Assembly: GCF_042678045.1 (NCBI RefSeq)
Contig: NZ_JBHUDI010000006.1
Coordinates: 179,516 to 243,515 of the forward strand
Direction of reading: 5' to 3'
Origin: Natrinema amylolyticus_A
Lineage (GTDB): Archaea; Halobacteriota; Halobacteria; Halobacteriales; Natrialbaceae
DNA length: 64,000 nt
This document shows positions 42,927 through 51,282 of this stretch, in pieces. Below the pieces are notes generated by a model. It was not told the DNA's origin and did not search any database. It was given only the letters and a program-made list of their open reading frames with translations. The position numbers were made by a program, and so were the translations under genes. Positions within the stretch are counted from its first letter, which is position 1, and each line of letters starts with the position of its first letter.

Positions 42927-44555
42927 ATGGCAAGTTCGACGGACGAAGAAGACCTTCGTCTGCTCGTCGTGGGACTCGACGCCGGGTGTCGACCGATACT
43001 CGAGCCCCTGTTCGAATCGGGCGAGGTGCCGACCATCCAGCGGCTGTTCGAGATGGGAACTGCCGGCCCCCTCGAATCCCAGATCCCGCCCTGGACCGCA
43101 AGCGCGTGGCCATCGCTGTATACCGGGAAGAATCCGGGCAAACACGGCGTCTACGATTTCCTCTCGTTCGACGGCTACGACTGGGACGTCGTCAACGCGA
43201 CTCACGTCCGGGAACGACCGGTCTGGGAGCTGTTGAGCGAGCACGGGTACTCGAGCGTCGTCGTCAACATGCCCGTGACCCATCCCGCTCGAGCGTTCGA
43301 CGGGGCCCTGATTCCGGGACTGACCGCCCCCGAGGACCCGGACTGTCACCCCGAGGGGATCCTCGAGGACGTCAAACTGGCGTGTGGCGGCGACTACTGG
43401 ATCTATCCCCAGAACAGCCCGGCATCGGACCGGTCGATCGAGGGCTACGAGCGGACGATCGAACTCCGAGGGAAGGCCTTTCGATACCTCTGTCGGCGGA
43501 TCGCGCCGGATTTCGGCTTCCTCCAGTTCCAGCAGACTGACTCGGTGTTTCACGAGCGCCCAGGGGACAAGGCGGCGATCGAGGCCGTGTATCGGGCGGT
43601 CGACCGCCAGCTCGAGGAGACCATCGAGCGGACCGACCCCGAGAACGTCCTGCTCGTCAGCGATCACGGCATGGGGAAGGTGACCGGCGACGAGTTCCGG
43701 GTCAACGAGTTCCTCCGATCGAAAGGGTACGTGAGCGCCCAGAGCGGGGGCGAAGGGATGCCCGACTGGTCGAAATCCTGGGAGAACGACTTACTCGAGG
43801 GGTCGGACGCCAGCGACGACGGACCGAGCACGCTCGAGCGGGCGATGAACCTGGCCGCGAAAGTCGGGGTCACGACCCAGCGGGTCGCGAACGCGCTCGA
43901 CACTGTCGGACTGAAAGAGCCGATCGGCAAGCGGGTGCCAAACGACATGATCCGGGCGGCAAGCGAGCAGGTCGACTTCCCGAACTCCCGGGCGTACGTC
44001 CGTTCGAAAAGCGAACTCGGCGTCCGGATCAACCTCGAGGGTCGCGAGCCGAACGGCCAGGTGCCGACCGACGACTACGAGCGCGTCCGCAAGGAGCTCA
44101 TCGACGAACTGTCGGCGGTTCGGACGCCCGACGGCGACCCGATGTTCGACGCCGTCGAACCCAGAGAGACCTATTTCGAGGGACCATATCTCGAGAAAGC
44201 ACCCGACATCCTGACCGTCCCGGCGGACTTCGACAACGCGATCGCCGCGTCCCTCGGGAACGGCCAGTTCGGCGAGCCGATGGAGCGGTGGAACCACAAG
44301 CGGACTGGGATCGTCGCGGCCGCCGGATCGGCCTTCGACGAGTCCGCTCCGCTCACCGGGGCGACGATTTTCGATATCGCGCCGACGATCTGCTCGCTGT
44401 TCGACGTTCCGATCGACGTCGCAATGGACGGCGATCCACTGCCGGTCATCGAGGGGAGCACCGAACGATCGTATCCGGCGTACGATCCCGAGCCGATCAC
44501 GGCAACCGACGATGGGGCCGTCGAAGACCGACTCTCCGACCTGGGGTATCTATGA
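42927..44555 (+). CDS. Alkaline phosphatase superfamily protein, paralogue of 25736-27349
   Basis: 542 residues from ATG 42927 (MASSTDEEDLRLLVVGLDAG). It matches the 25.7 kb paralogue over the full length, for example PPWTASAWPSLYTGKNPGKH with the putative nucleophile, DFLSFDGYDWDVVNAT, LIPGLTAPEDPDCHPEG, VLLVSDHGMGKVTGDEF, and IFDIAPTICSLFDVPIDVAM near the end. No signal peptide. The stop overlaps the start of the FemAB gene (ATGA), so the two are translationally coupled. This coupling suggests the phosphatase and the acyl/aminoacyl transferase act on the same molecule. The substrate is unknown. Confidence 0.85.
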   Translation: MASSTDEEDLRLLVVGLDAGCRPILEPLFESGEVPTIQRLFEMGTAGPLESQIPPWTASAWPSLYTGKNPGKHGVYDFLSFDGYDWDVVNATHVRERPVWELLSEHGYSSVVVNMPVTHPARAFDGALIPGLTAPEDPDCHPEGILEDVKLACGGDYWIYPQNSPASDRSIEGYERTIELRGKAFRYLCRRIAPDFGFLQFQQTDSVFHERPGDKAAIEAVYRAVDRQLEETIERTDPENVLLVSDHGMGKVTGDEFRVNEFLRSKGYVSAQSGGEGMPDWSKSWENDLLEGSDASDDGPSTLERAMNLAAKVGVTTQRVANALDTVGLKEPIGKRVPNDMIRAASEQVDFPNSRAYVRSKSELGVRINLEGREPNGQVPTDDYERVRKELIDELSAVRTPDGDPMFDAVEPRETYFEGPYLEKAPDILTVPADFDNAIAASLGNGQFGEPMERWNHKRTGIVAAAGSAFDESAPLTGATIFDIAPTICSLFDVPIDVAMDGDPLPVIEGSTERSYPAYDPEPITATDDGAVEDRLSDLGYL

Positions 44556-45562
44556 CCGTCGAAATCCGCACCCTCAACCCGCACGCCGACGCGGAAGAGT
44601 GGAACCGGTACGTCGAACGCTCGGACGGCTCGAACCCCTTTTTCCGTGCGGAAGCGCTCCGGTTGCAGGCAACGGATACCGACACGAAACCGTTTCTCCT
44701 CGCCGGATTCAAGGGCCAGGAGCCGGTCGGGATCTTCCCCGTCTTCGAATACACCAAGGGGCCGGTGACCGGCGCGTTCTCCCCGGCACCGCACTCGTGG
44801 ACGACGTATCTTGGCCCGGCCCTGTTGAACATCGACAAGCTCAAACAGCGCAAGGCCGACCGCCGGATCAAACGGTTCATCGACGGCTGTCTCGAGTGGA
44901 TCGATACCGAACTCTCGCCGCTGTATAGCAAGTTCGTCACCGGCAAGCTCGACGACGTCCGTCCGTTCGTCTGGAACGACTACGACGTCAAGCCAAGCCA
45001 CACGTACGTCGTCGACCTCGATGGCTCCGAAGACGACCTACTCGATCGGTTCAGCAGCGACGCACGAAGCAACATCCGGAACGCCGACGAGGACAGCTAC
45101 ACCATCGAGGAAGGTGATACGGACGACGTTGAACGCATCGTCGAAAAGGTCCGCCAGCGCTACGAGAGTCAAGGCCAGCCGTTCCGACTGAGCGTCGACT
45201 TCGCTCGATCCGTCCACGAACAGCTTCCCGAGGGCGCGATCCGGCCCTACGTCTGTCGCGTCGACGGCGAGTTCCTCGGCGGGATTCTCGTCGTCGAGTC
45301 GGATCGGACGCGGTATCGATGGCAGGGCGGCGTCAAACCGGACGCCGACGTCGACATCGCGATCAACGACCTGCTCGACTGGCACGTCATGCGCGATGGC
45401 CTCCACGCGGGAATCGAGGAGTACGACCTCGTCGGTGCCGGCGTTCCAAGCATCAACCGGTACAAGGCGAAGTTCAACCCGCGGCTCGAGATCCACTACG
45501 AGATCACGTCGGGCGCGTTCGGGGTCGACCTGCTGGTCGACCAGTATCAGAAACACCGGTAG
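44552..45562 (+). CDS. FemAB/BioF2-type GNAT acyltransferase-like protein
   Basis: 336 residues from ATG 44552, which overlaps the stop of the phosphatase gene. Close paralogue of 20766: GFKGQEPVGIFPVFEYTKGP, the HSWTTYLGPALLNIDKLKQR block, FSSDARSNIRNADEDSYTIE, RYRWQGGVKPDADVDIAIND and YDLVGAGVPSINRYKAKFNP. The double-GNAT FemAB/BioF2 family adds amino acids or acyl groups to wall or glycan precursors. The coupled gene upstream makes a joint role likely. Followed at 45616 by a sequence shared with the upstream region of the TnpB-like gene at the window end. Confidence 0.78.
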   Translation: MTVEIRTLNPHADAEEWNRYVERSDGSNPFFRAEALRLQATDTDTKPFLLAGFKGQEPVGIFPVFEYTKGPVTGAFSPAPHSWTTYLGPALLNIDKLKQRKADRRIKRFIDGCLEWIDTELSPLYSKFVTGKLDDVRPFVWNDYDVKPSHTYVVDLDGSEDDLLDRFSSDARSNIRNADEDSYTIEEGDTDDVERIVEKVRQRYESQGQPFRLSVDFARSVHEQLPEGAIRPYVCRVDGEFLGGILVVESDRTRYRWQGGVKPDADVDIAINDLLDWHVMRDGLHAGIEEYDLVGAGVPSINRYKAKFNPRLEIHYEITSGAFGVDLLVDQYQKHR

Positions 45563-45615
45563 CGAAGCCGTCAAAGTCGTTCGGATGCCGATTGCCGCAC
45601 CCGGTACCGGACGAA

Positions 45616-45690
45616 TTTCAGCGTAATTCGAGGTGGAGCCTCCGGCCTCAAGGACCGAGGCGCGGAGCGCCGAGGGAGTAGGGTGGGGTA
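45616..45690. repeat. Solo copy of a TnpB-element-associated end sequence
   Basis: TTTCAGC, then GAGGTGGAGCCTCCGGCCTC and AAGGA, match the sequence at 63636-63673 with one small change; the following GAGTAG is also shared after a variable part. The copy at 63 kb lies before a TnpB-type gene, while this one has none. It may be the trace of an excised element or a non-autonomous relative. Imperfect stem GGAG-C-CTCC and a GGCGC-GGA-GCGCC hairpin are inside. Confidence 0.5.
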
Positions 45691-45692
45691 GT

Positions 45693-45965
45693 TTACGCGT
45701 CGATTCGATACTTCGATTGCCGTGCGTCCTCGAGACAGGCACGGCTGGTCACGAGTCCCCGATCCTCGAGTTTCCCCAGCGCGTAGCGGACGGTCCGTGG
45801 ACAGAGCCGCGACTCGGCCGCGATCCCCTCCTGGGTCAGCGGCGCCTCGTACTCGAGGACCTTGTAGACCAGTTTCGCGCTGGGCGGGAGATCGCCGAGC
45901 ACGTCGCCCGCCTCGTCACGCTCTGCTCGCTCGTCGCCCTCGGTGTTCGGTTCGGTCGCACTCAT
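45693..45965 (-). CDS. Winged helix-turn-helix transcription regulator (MarR/TrmB-like)
   Basis: 90 residues from ATG 45965 (MSATEPNTEGDERA). A short acidic head is followed by a single winged helix: PSAKLVYKVLEYEAPLTQEG (helix 1-2), IAAESRLCPRTVRYALGKLE (recognition helix) and DRGLVTSRACLEDARQSKYR (wing). The pattern is common for small haloarchaeal MarR-like regulators. The frame open to 46091 adds 42 residues not like the family and is rejected. It sits between the FemAB gene and glmM; its targets are not known. Confidence 0.75.
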   Translation of the reverse strand: MSATEPNTEGDERAERDEAGDVLGDLPPSAKLVYKVLEYEAPLTQEGIAAESRLCPRTVRYALGKLEDRGLVTSRACLEDARQSKYRIDA

Positions 45966-46319
45966 ACGGATCGACCTGTCTGGAGACTGGGAGCGGTTGC
46001 TGGACGACGCGGAGGGGCCGTTCGGATGGCGATCGTATCGGCTGTGGGTGACCGGTAGTGGGAGAGACGCTGTGCCGGATTCATCGTACACTCGAGCGTA
46101 TCCGCGTGAGTCCTATATACGGCACTGACAGTTCAGAATCACAGGGAGGAACTAACGGAAGACGGTTTCGCTCGTGGGATCCACACCGTCATGGCGTTCG
46201 CGATCAGCGCTGACAGGCGTCTGAGAGCGGCGGTATCCGCCATGCTCGAATCGATCCCATCCCGCTCGGTTCGGAAGTAACCCGTGCATAGTAAGGCACT
46301 CGCCCGTCTCAGAGCCGAT
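45966..46319. promoter_or_regulatory. Divergent upstream region of the HTH gene and glmM
   Basis: About 350 bases. TCCTATATACGGC at 46111-46123 is TATA-like but lies about 200 bases before glmM. A GAGAGCGGCGGTATCCGC stretch near 46222-46239 has a weak inverted part. Nothing coding was recognised. Confidence 0.35.
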
Positions 46320-47645
46320 ATGTTCGGAACCAGTGGCATTCGCGGTCGCGTCGGCGATGAGGTGACGGCGGACGTAGCGCTCGCCGTCGGTCGTGCGGTT
46401 GCCTCGGAGGGCTACGATCGGGTCGTCGTCGGTCGTGACGTTCGGGACAGCGGTGCGATGCTCGTCGACGCGGTCAGCGCGGGCCTGTGTGAGTGTGGAT
46501 CGGATGTCGTCACGGTCGGCGTCGAGGCGACACCGACGGTCGCGCGGGCGATCGACCCGCTCGAGGCCGACGCGGGGGTCGTGGTGACGGCGTCGCACAA
46601 TCCGGCGACTGACAACGGGCTCAAGCTCTGGAACCCGTCAGGGAAGGCGTTTGGCCCCGACCAACGCGACGCGATCGAACGCCGGATTCGCGAGGACGAC
46701 TACGAGCTGGCCGCCTGGGACGGCGTCGGCGATCGCACGGGTCACGACGGCGTTCGATCGATCCACGCCGACGCACTCACCGCGGCGGTCGATCTCGAGC
46801 GGCCACTCAGCGTCGTCGTGGATCTCGGCACCGGAGCCGGCGGCGTTACCGCGGCGGTGCTCTCCGAACTGGGTTGTCACGTCCGGACGCTCAACGGTCA
46901 GGAAGACGGTTCCTTCCCCGGCCGGCCCAGCGAGCCGAACGCGGAGACTCTCGAGACGCTGTCGACGCTGGTCGCAGAGACGGACGCCGACGTAGGGATC
47001 GGCCACGACGGCGACGCCGATCGGATGGTCGCCGTCGACGAGACAGGTACCTTCGTCCCGAAAGACGCCTTGCTCGCCCTGTTCGCCCGCGAGGCAGCCG
47101 GTGACGGGGATCGCGTCGCAGCACCGGTCGACACGAGCCTCGCCGTCGACGACGCGCTCGAGACCGTCGGCGCGTCGGTAACGCGAACACAGGTCGGCGA
47201 CGTCTACGTCGCCGAACGGACGACCGAACCGGACGTCGTCTTTGGCGGCGAGCCGAGTGGGGCGTGGATCTGGCCCGACGAAACGCGGTGTCCCGACGGC
47301 CCGCTCGCGGCGTGTAAGCTGGTCGAACTCGTCGCGGATCGAGGGCCGTTGTCCGAACTCGTCGCCGAGATCGAGGGCTATCCCATCCGGCGAACGTCGA
47401 TCGAGGTAACGGACAAGGAGGGGGTGATGGCCGAAGTCAGCGAGGCGGTGCACGACCGTTACGACGACATCGAGACGCTCGACGGCGTCCGGGTCGAGAC
47501 CGAAGACGGGTGGTTCCTGCTTCGCGCGAGTGGTACGCAGCCGTTGATCCGCGTGACGGCGGAAGCGCGGTCGGCAGCGGACGCCGAAACGTTGTTCGCG
47601 GACGCACAGACACTGGTGACCGAAACCGTCACGAGGAGGTCTTAA
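46320..47645 (+). CDS. glmM: Phosphoglucosamine mutase/phosphohexomutase
   Basis: 441 residues from ATG 46320 (MFGTSGIRGRVG), where phosphohexomutases begin; a GTG 12 codons upstream is less likely. The phosphoserine loop is VVVTASHNPATDNGLKLWNP (around residue 90), the metal loop VGIGHDGDADRMVAV, the sugar loop VVFGGEPSGAWIW and the phosphate-binding tail RASGTQPLIRVTAEA. It interconverts glucosamine-6- and -1-phosphate, though archaeal homologues may also take other sugars. With glmS (48.5 kb) nearby it suggests a UDP-GlcNAc supply unit that feeds the wecB product of the surface operon. There is also good spacing for its own promoter. Confidence 0.87.
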   Translation: MFGTSGIRGRVGDEVTADVALAVGRAVASEGYDRVVVGRDVRDSGAMLVDAVSAGLCECGSDVVTVGVEATPTVARAIDPLEADAGVVVTASHNPATDNGLKLWNPSGKAFGPDQRDAIERRIREDDYELAAWDGVGDRTGHDGVRSIHADALTAAVDLERPLSVVVDLGTGAGGVTAAVLSELGCHVRTLNGQEDGSFPGRPSEPNAETLETLSTLVAETDADVGIGHDGDADRMVAVDETGTFVPKDALLALFAREAAGDGDRVAAPVDTSLAVDDALETVGASVTRTQVGDVYVAERTTEPDVVFGGEPSGAWIWPDETRCPDGPLAACKLVELVADRGPLSELVAEIEGYPIRRTSIEVTDKEGVMAEVSEAVHDRYDDIETLDGVRVETEDGWFLLRASGTQPLIRVTAEARSAADAETLFADAQTLVTETVTRRS

Positions 47646-47721
47646 CTGACCGGTTCGGGGTGGCCCGCGTGAAGGGAGTCATCGACAAGTGCTGGCAGAC
47701 AGACACCACTGGCACGACCAG

Positions 47722-47928
47722 TTATCGGGCGTCTTTCGGAATGAAATCGGACGTCTTCATCTCACGGTACGTCGCGCAGTCGGGACAGGCGTGAACGACG
47801 TCCCGGTTGTCACCGAAGACACGAGCGAACTGTCGAGTCACCTGATTGCCACAGTTGACACATCGGGGGGCAGTCGTTTGCTGGCCGGACGTCATTGGCG
47901 TCCACTTCGCGGATGGGTCCGTCGACAT
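47722..47928 (-). CDS. Small zinc-finger protein (DUF7563-like)
   Basis: 68 residues from ATG 47928. Two Cys pairs form a probable zinc knuckle: CVNCGNQVTRQFARVFGD, then VVHACPDCATYREM. This type (CxxC-n-CxxC with ARVFGD between) is common in haloarchaea. The start at 47928 is favoured because CTATAGTAAATACC (minus strand of 47951-47964) lies 23-36 bases upstream and would yield a leaderless transcript; an ATG 11 codons further in is possible. The function is unknown, possibly nucleic-acid binding. Confidence 0.68.
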   Translation of the reverse strand: MSTDPSAKWTPMTSGQQTTAPRCVNCGNQVTRQFARVFGDNRDVVHACPDCATYREMKTSDFIPKDAR

Positions 47929-48545
47929 CAACAGTCCATAGCCACAGAACGGTATTTACTATAGACCGCATAATCAGTGTGACCACCGCTCGGTCAGTCA
48001 GTTGGCGACGAGTAGCACTCGAACGAAACACTCCGGATATCGAACGTATCAGCGCCACTCTCCTGAGAAATATAATATTACCCTCTCGAAATACCGTATT
48101 TCGGGCCGAAATTACTGTGTTTGTGTTCACATTTCGTTGCCTTCGAGCCGAGTCGATCTCTCTCGTCTGTGCGGGCCACTCAATTCGTAGTGATTATGGG
48201 AAAACCGCCCACAGATGATCGCGCCGGCGGCCCGGAGTGATCTGGTGTGTCGTTTATGCAGTAGCAAACCTCTGCCTGAATTGGAGGGTGTGTTCGATAT
48301 TCACGATAGCGGGGACATCGTCATCGCGTCTCAATCGCCGCGGACCCTCCACGTTCGACAGCGGTCGAGTACGAATTGTCGCTACCGATGCCGTGTGGGC
48401 TCAGAACTACGGGGGTGGCCTCACGTTCTGCGGCCTCGAATCGCTTACCGTTGCACTGAGATCGGAGTCGAGAAGACACGACAGTGTGGTGCTCGAGAAT
48501 AGTGACCGAATCGGCCGCGTGGCCGATTCACGGCCTGCTGTCGTC
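47929..48545. other. Intergenic region with AT-rich part and palindrome
   Basis: About 615 bases from the zinc-finger gene start to the glmS stop. An AT-rich part around 48062-48120 holds TATAATATTA and the palindrome at 48087-48103. Two plus-strand open frames starting at 48215 and 48237 overlap each other; neither shows a family and both lack a clear promoter, so they are not called. Between 48500 and 48545 there is CGGCCGCGTGGCCG, a possible hairpin at the glmS 3' end. Confidence 0.4.
48087..48103. promoter_or_regulatory. Perfect 17-bp palindrome, operator-like
   Basis: CGAAATAC-C-GTATTTCG has 8-bp arms around a single C. It lies beside TATAATATTA (48071-48080) and about 160 bases upstream of the zinc-finger gene. 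Size and symmetry fit a dimeric regulator site. Which gene it would control is not clear. Confidence 0.4.
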
Positions 48546-50357
48546 TTATTCGACCGTGACGCTTTTCGCGAGGTTTCGCGGTTTGTCGATCGGGCGATCG
48601 AGGAGGTCGGCGGCGTGATAGGAGACGAGCTGGAGTTGGACGTTCGCCAGCAGTCCCGCCAGCTTGGCGTTCGTGTCGGGAATGGCGAGATGTTCGTCGG
48701 CCACCGCGACGGCGGCGTGCTCGTCGGGACAGACCGCGACGACGGGTGCGCCACGTGTCTGGGCCTCCTCGGCGTTTTTCAGGGTCTTCTCGTCTTCCTG
48801 GCCGGTGAAGATCGCGAACACCGGTGTGTCGGGCGTGACCAGTGCCAGCGGCCCGTGTTTCAACTCACCGGAGGCAAAGCCCTCGGCGTGCTCGTAGGTG
48901 ATCTCCTTGAACTTCAACGCGCCCTCGAGCGCCACGGGGAACCCGAGCCCGCGGCCGATGAAGAAGTACGACTGGCTGTCGTCGTACTGCCTGGCGATCG
49001 CCGCGGCGTCGGAGGAGTCGAGCACCTCGTCGAGCGCACTCGGCATCGACTCGACGGCCGGCAACAGCGACTCGAGGTCGGCCGGCGGCTCCCCCTGCCG
49101 GTCGGCGGCGATACGCTGACACAGCAGCGTGAGCATGACGGCCTGTGAGGAGAACGTCTTCGTCGCGGCGACGCCGATCTCCGGCCCGGCGCGAATGAAG
49201 AGGGCATCGTCAGCTTCGCGAGCAGCCGTCGAGCCGACGACGTTCGTCACCGTGAGCGTCCGTGCGCCCTCGGCGGTGGCCTGTCGGAGTGCGTTCAATG
49301 TGTCGGCGGTCTCGCCGCTTTGCGTGACCGCGATGACGAGCGTGTCGTCGTCGACCGGCGGCGCGGAGACGCTGTACTCGTTGGCCAGCAGCGCGGTCGA
49401 TCGGACGCCGGCCTGGTTCAGTCCGAGCGAGCCATAGAGCGCGGCGTGATACGACGTCCCACAGGCGACGAACTGGACGCTCTCAACGTCGTCGAACGTC
49501 CCCGGTTCGAAATCCGAGAGCGCGATCCGGTCGTTCCGGGTATCGATCCGGCCCTCGATCGCCTGGGCCAGCGAGGTCGGCTGCTCGTGGATCTCTTTGA
49601 GCATGAAGTGGTCGTACTCACCCTTTCCGGCCTGTTCGGGGTCCCACTCGACCGTCTCGGGCGTGCGCGTGACTGGATTCCCCTCGAGGTCGGTGAACTC
49701 GACGCCGTTCTCGTCGACGATGACGACGTCGCCGTCCTCGAGGTAGACCACGCTGTCGGTGTACTCGAGGAACGCGGGGACGTCGCTCGCGAGGAAGTAC
49801 TCGCCGTCTTCAACGCCGACGACCAGCGGCGAGCCCTGCCGGGCCGCGTAGAGAACGTGCTCGCCCGACATCATGGCGGTGACGGCGTAGCTGCCCTCGA
49901 GTTCGCTGATCGCCTGGCGGAACGCACGCTCGCTGTCGAAGCCCGCGTCGAGGTAGTACTGGATGAGATGCGGGATGACCTCGGTATCGGTGTCGCTCGT
50001 GAACTCGTAGCCGTTGGCGGCCAGTCGCTCCTTGAGCTCGGCGTAGTTCTCGATGATCCCGTTGTGAACGACGGCAACGTCCGCGCTCTCGTCAGTATGG
50101 GGGTGCGCGTTGGCGTCGGTCGGCGGCCCGTGGGTACTCCAGCGGGTGTGTCCGATGCCGACTTCTCCCTGCAGCGGTTCGCCGATCGATTCTTTCAGCT
50201 CTTCGACCTTCCCCGAGCGTTTCTCGATATCGATGCCGGAGCCGTTCTGAACGGCGACACCCGCCGAATCGTAGCCACGATACTCGAGGTTTTCGAGTCC
50301 CGTCAACAGTGGCTCGATGGCGTTCCCGTCGCCGACGCGACCGATAATTCCACACAT
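48546..50357 (-). CDS. glmS: Glutamine--fructose-6-phosphate aminotransferase (isomerizing)
   Basis: 603 residues from ATG 50357. The N-terminal MCGIIGRVGDGNAIEPLLTG places the catalytic Cys at position 2 after Met removal; HTRWSTHGPPTDANAHPH and DVAVVHNGIIENYAELK complete the glutaminase domain. Two SIS domains follow: FVACGTSYHAALYGSLGLNQ near 295 with VIAVTQSGETADTLNALRQA, and FFIGRGLGFPVALEGALKFK near 455. The tail DKPRNLAKSVTVE is typical for GlmS. The 55 codons before 50357 are rejected because the Cys must be N-terminal. It makes glucosamine-6-phosphate, the first step to UDP-GlcNAc, in the same pathway as glmM. Confidence 0.95.
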   Translation of the reverse strand: MCGIIGRVGDGNAIEPLLTGLENLEYRGYDSAGVAVQNGSGIDIEKRSGKVEELKESIGEPLQGEVGIGHTRWSTHGPPTDANAHPHTDESADVAVVHNGIIENYAELKERLAANGYEFTSDTDTEVIPHLIQYYLDAGFDSERAFRQAISELEGSYAVTAMMSGEHVLYAARQGSPLVVGVEDGEYFLASDVPAFLEYTDSVVYLEDGDVVIVDENGVEFTDLEGNPVTRTPETVEWDPEQAGKGEYDHFMLKEIHEQPTSLAQAIEGRIDTRNDRIALSDFEPGTFDDVESVQFVACGTSYHAALYGSLGLNQAGVRSTALLANEYSVSAPPVDDDTLVIAVTQSGETADTLNALRQATAEGARTLTVTNVVGSTAAREADDALFIRAGPEIGVAATKTFSSQAVMLTLLCQRIAADRQGEPPADLESLLPAVESMPSALDEVLDSSDAAAIARQYDDSQSYFFIGRGLGFPVALEGALKFKEITYEHAEGFASGELKHGPLALVTPDTPVFAIFTGQEDEKTLKNAEEAQTRGAPVVAVCPDEHAAVAVADEHLAIPDTNAKLAGLLANVQLQLVSYHAADLLDRPIDKPRNLAKSVTVE

Positions 50358-50978
50358 CGATCGATCACCGCCTGTTGGGCCGCTGGGAGTGGTCGGACGG
50401 CCCGGAGAGAAGCACCGATTTGGCGGACGGGACGGCGGCCTGTCTGGGCTGTGCACCCGACGGTGACCGCCTCGTGGCCGACGGCCACGTCGAGATACTT
50501 GGTCGAGACAAACGGTATGCAACCATGAGGGGAGTTCAAACCTCCCGAACCCATTACTATAGACGGACTACTGAGCGGCGTAGCAGGAAAGCACTCGACT
50601 ACTGGCTGTCGGCTGTGCTTACTGCTGCTCACAGCGGACTACGACGTCGCGAACCGACACCGGCGACGAACTGTCGAATGAGAGCACCTCACTCACGGAA
50701 AACGCACGGACTGTCGGATCCGCCTCAAAAGTACGCCTAACGAACACGGACCCGGCGCTCGAGTACGGAGACACCAACGATCGGTAGTGATCGCCCAATA
50801 GCAGTCGGAACGATCGACAGTCAGTGTCGGATGGCTGTATCCCGCCCAAAACCGGTCGAACATCCGGACCGGCGCTCGATTGAGTGGTCGGCCTGATCGA
50901 CCCGCTTCGAACCGCCGCTGTGGATAGACAGACGGAACGAACCGTCACACCTTTTGTGGTGGGCCGGGAGGTACAAGT
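50358..50978. other. Long divergent upstream region of glmS and the DUF5786 gene
   Basis: About 620 bases. It contains a repeat-like inverted structure at 50554-50647: TTACTATAGACGG at its left, AGCAGGAAAGCAC near 50581-50600 and GTGCTTACTGCTGC near 50616-50629, related to the CTATAG repeats. Directly before the DUF5786 gene a CACACCTTTTGTG stretch (50945-50957) may hold its promoter. No gene recognised. Confidence 0.4.
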
Positions 50979-51161
50979 ATGGGTTTTGGAAGCTACGACG
51001 AGTCCGAACAGCAAGAGCAGACGACTAACGATGAGGACGTAGAGGCCGTCAACGTCCACGAAAACGATCATCACGGCGAGATGTCCTTCGAGTCCGACGT
51101 CTCGACGGACGAACTGGTCTCCCAGCTCGGCTCGATGAAAGACGACGACGCCGACGAGTAA
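50979..51161 (+). CDS. DUF5786 family small acidic protein
   Basis: 60 residues: MGFGSYDESEQQEQ at the N-terminus, then VNVHENDHHGEMSFE and TDELVSQLGSMKDDD. The MGFGSYDESEQ start and the HxG-x-x-x-FE middle are typical of the haloarchaeal DUF5786 family. Highly acidic (Asp and Glu make up about a third), with no Cys. The function of the family is unknown. Single gene with its own upstream region. Confidence 0.8.
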   Translation: MGFGSYDESEQQEQTTNDEDVEAVNVHENDHHGEMSFESDVSTDELVSQLGSMKDDDADE

Positions 51162-51282
51162 GACGACTTCGACGCGGACTCCTCGAGTTGGCTCCGCTCG
51201 AGCGACATCGATTGTTGTCTCTCATTGTTCGTTCTTCTCAGTCAGAGATCTGCCGTCGGATCAACGGGGAGCAACAGGTCCG

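Noticed and set aside
48215..48502. Plus-strand frame of 95 codons (and an overlapping one from 48237)
   Set aside because: No family features, two competing frames, part lies opposite to glmS, and no convincing promoter.
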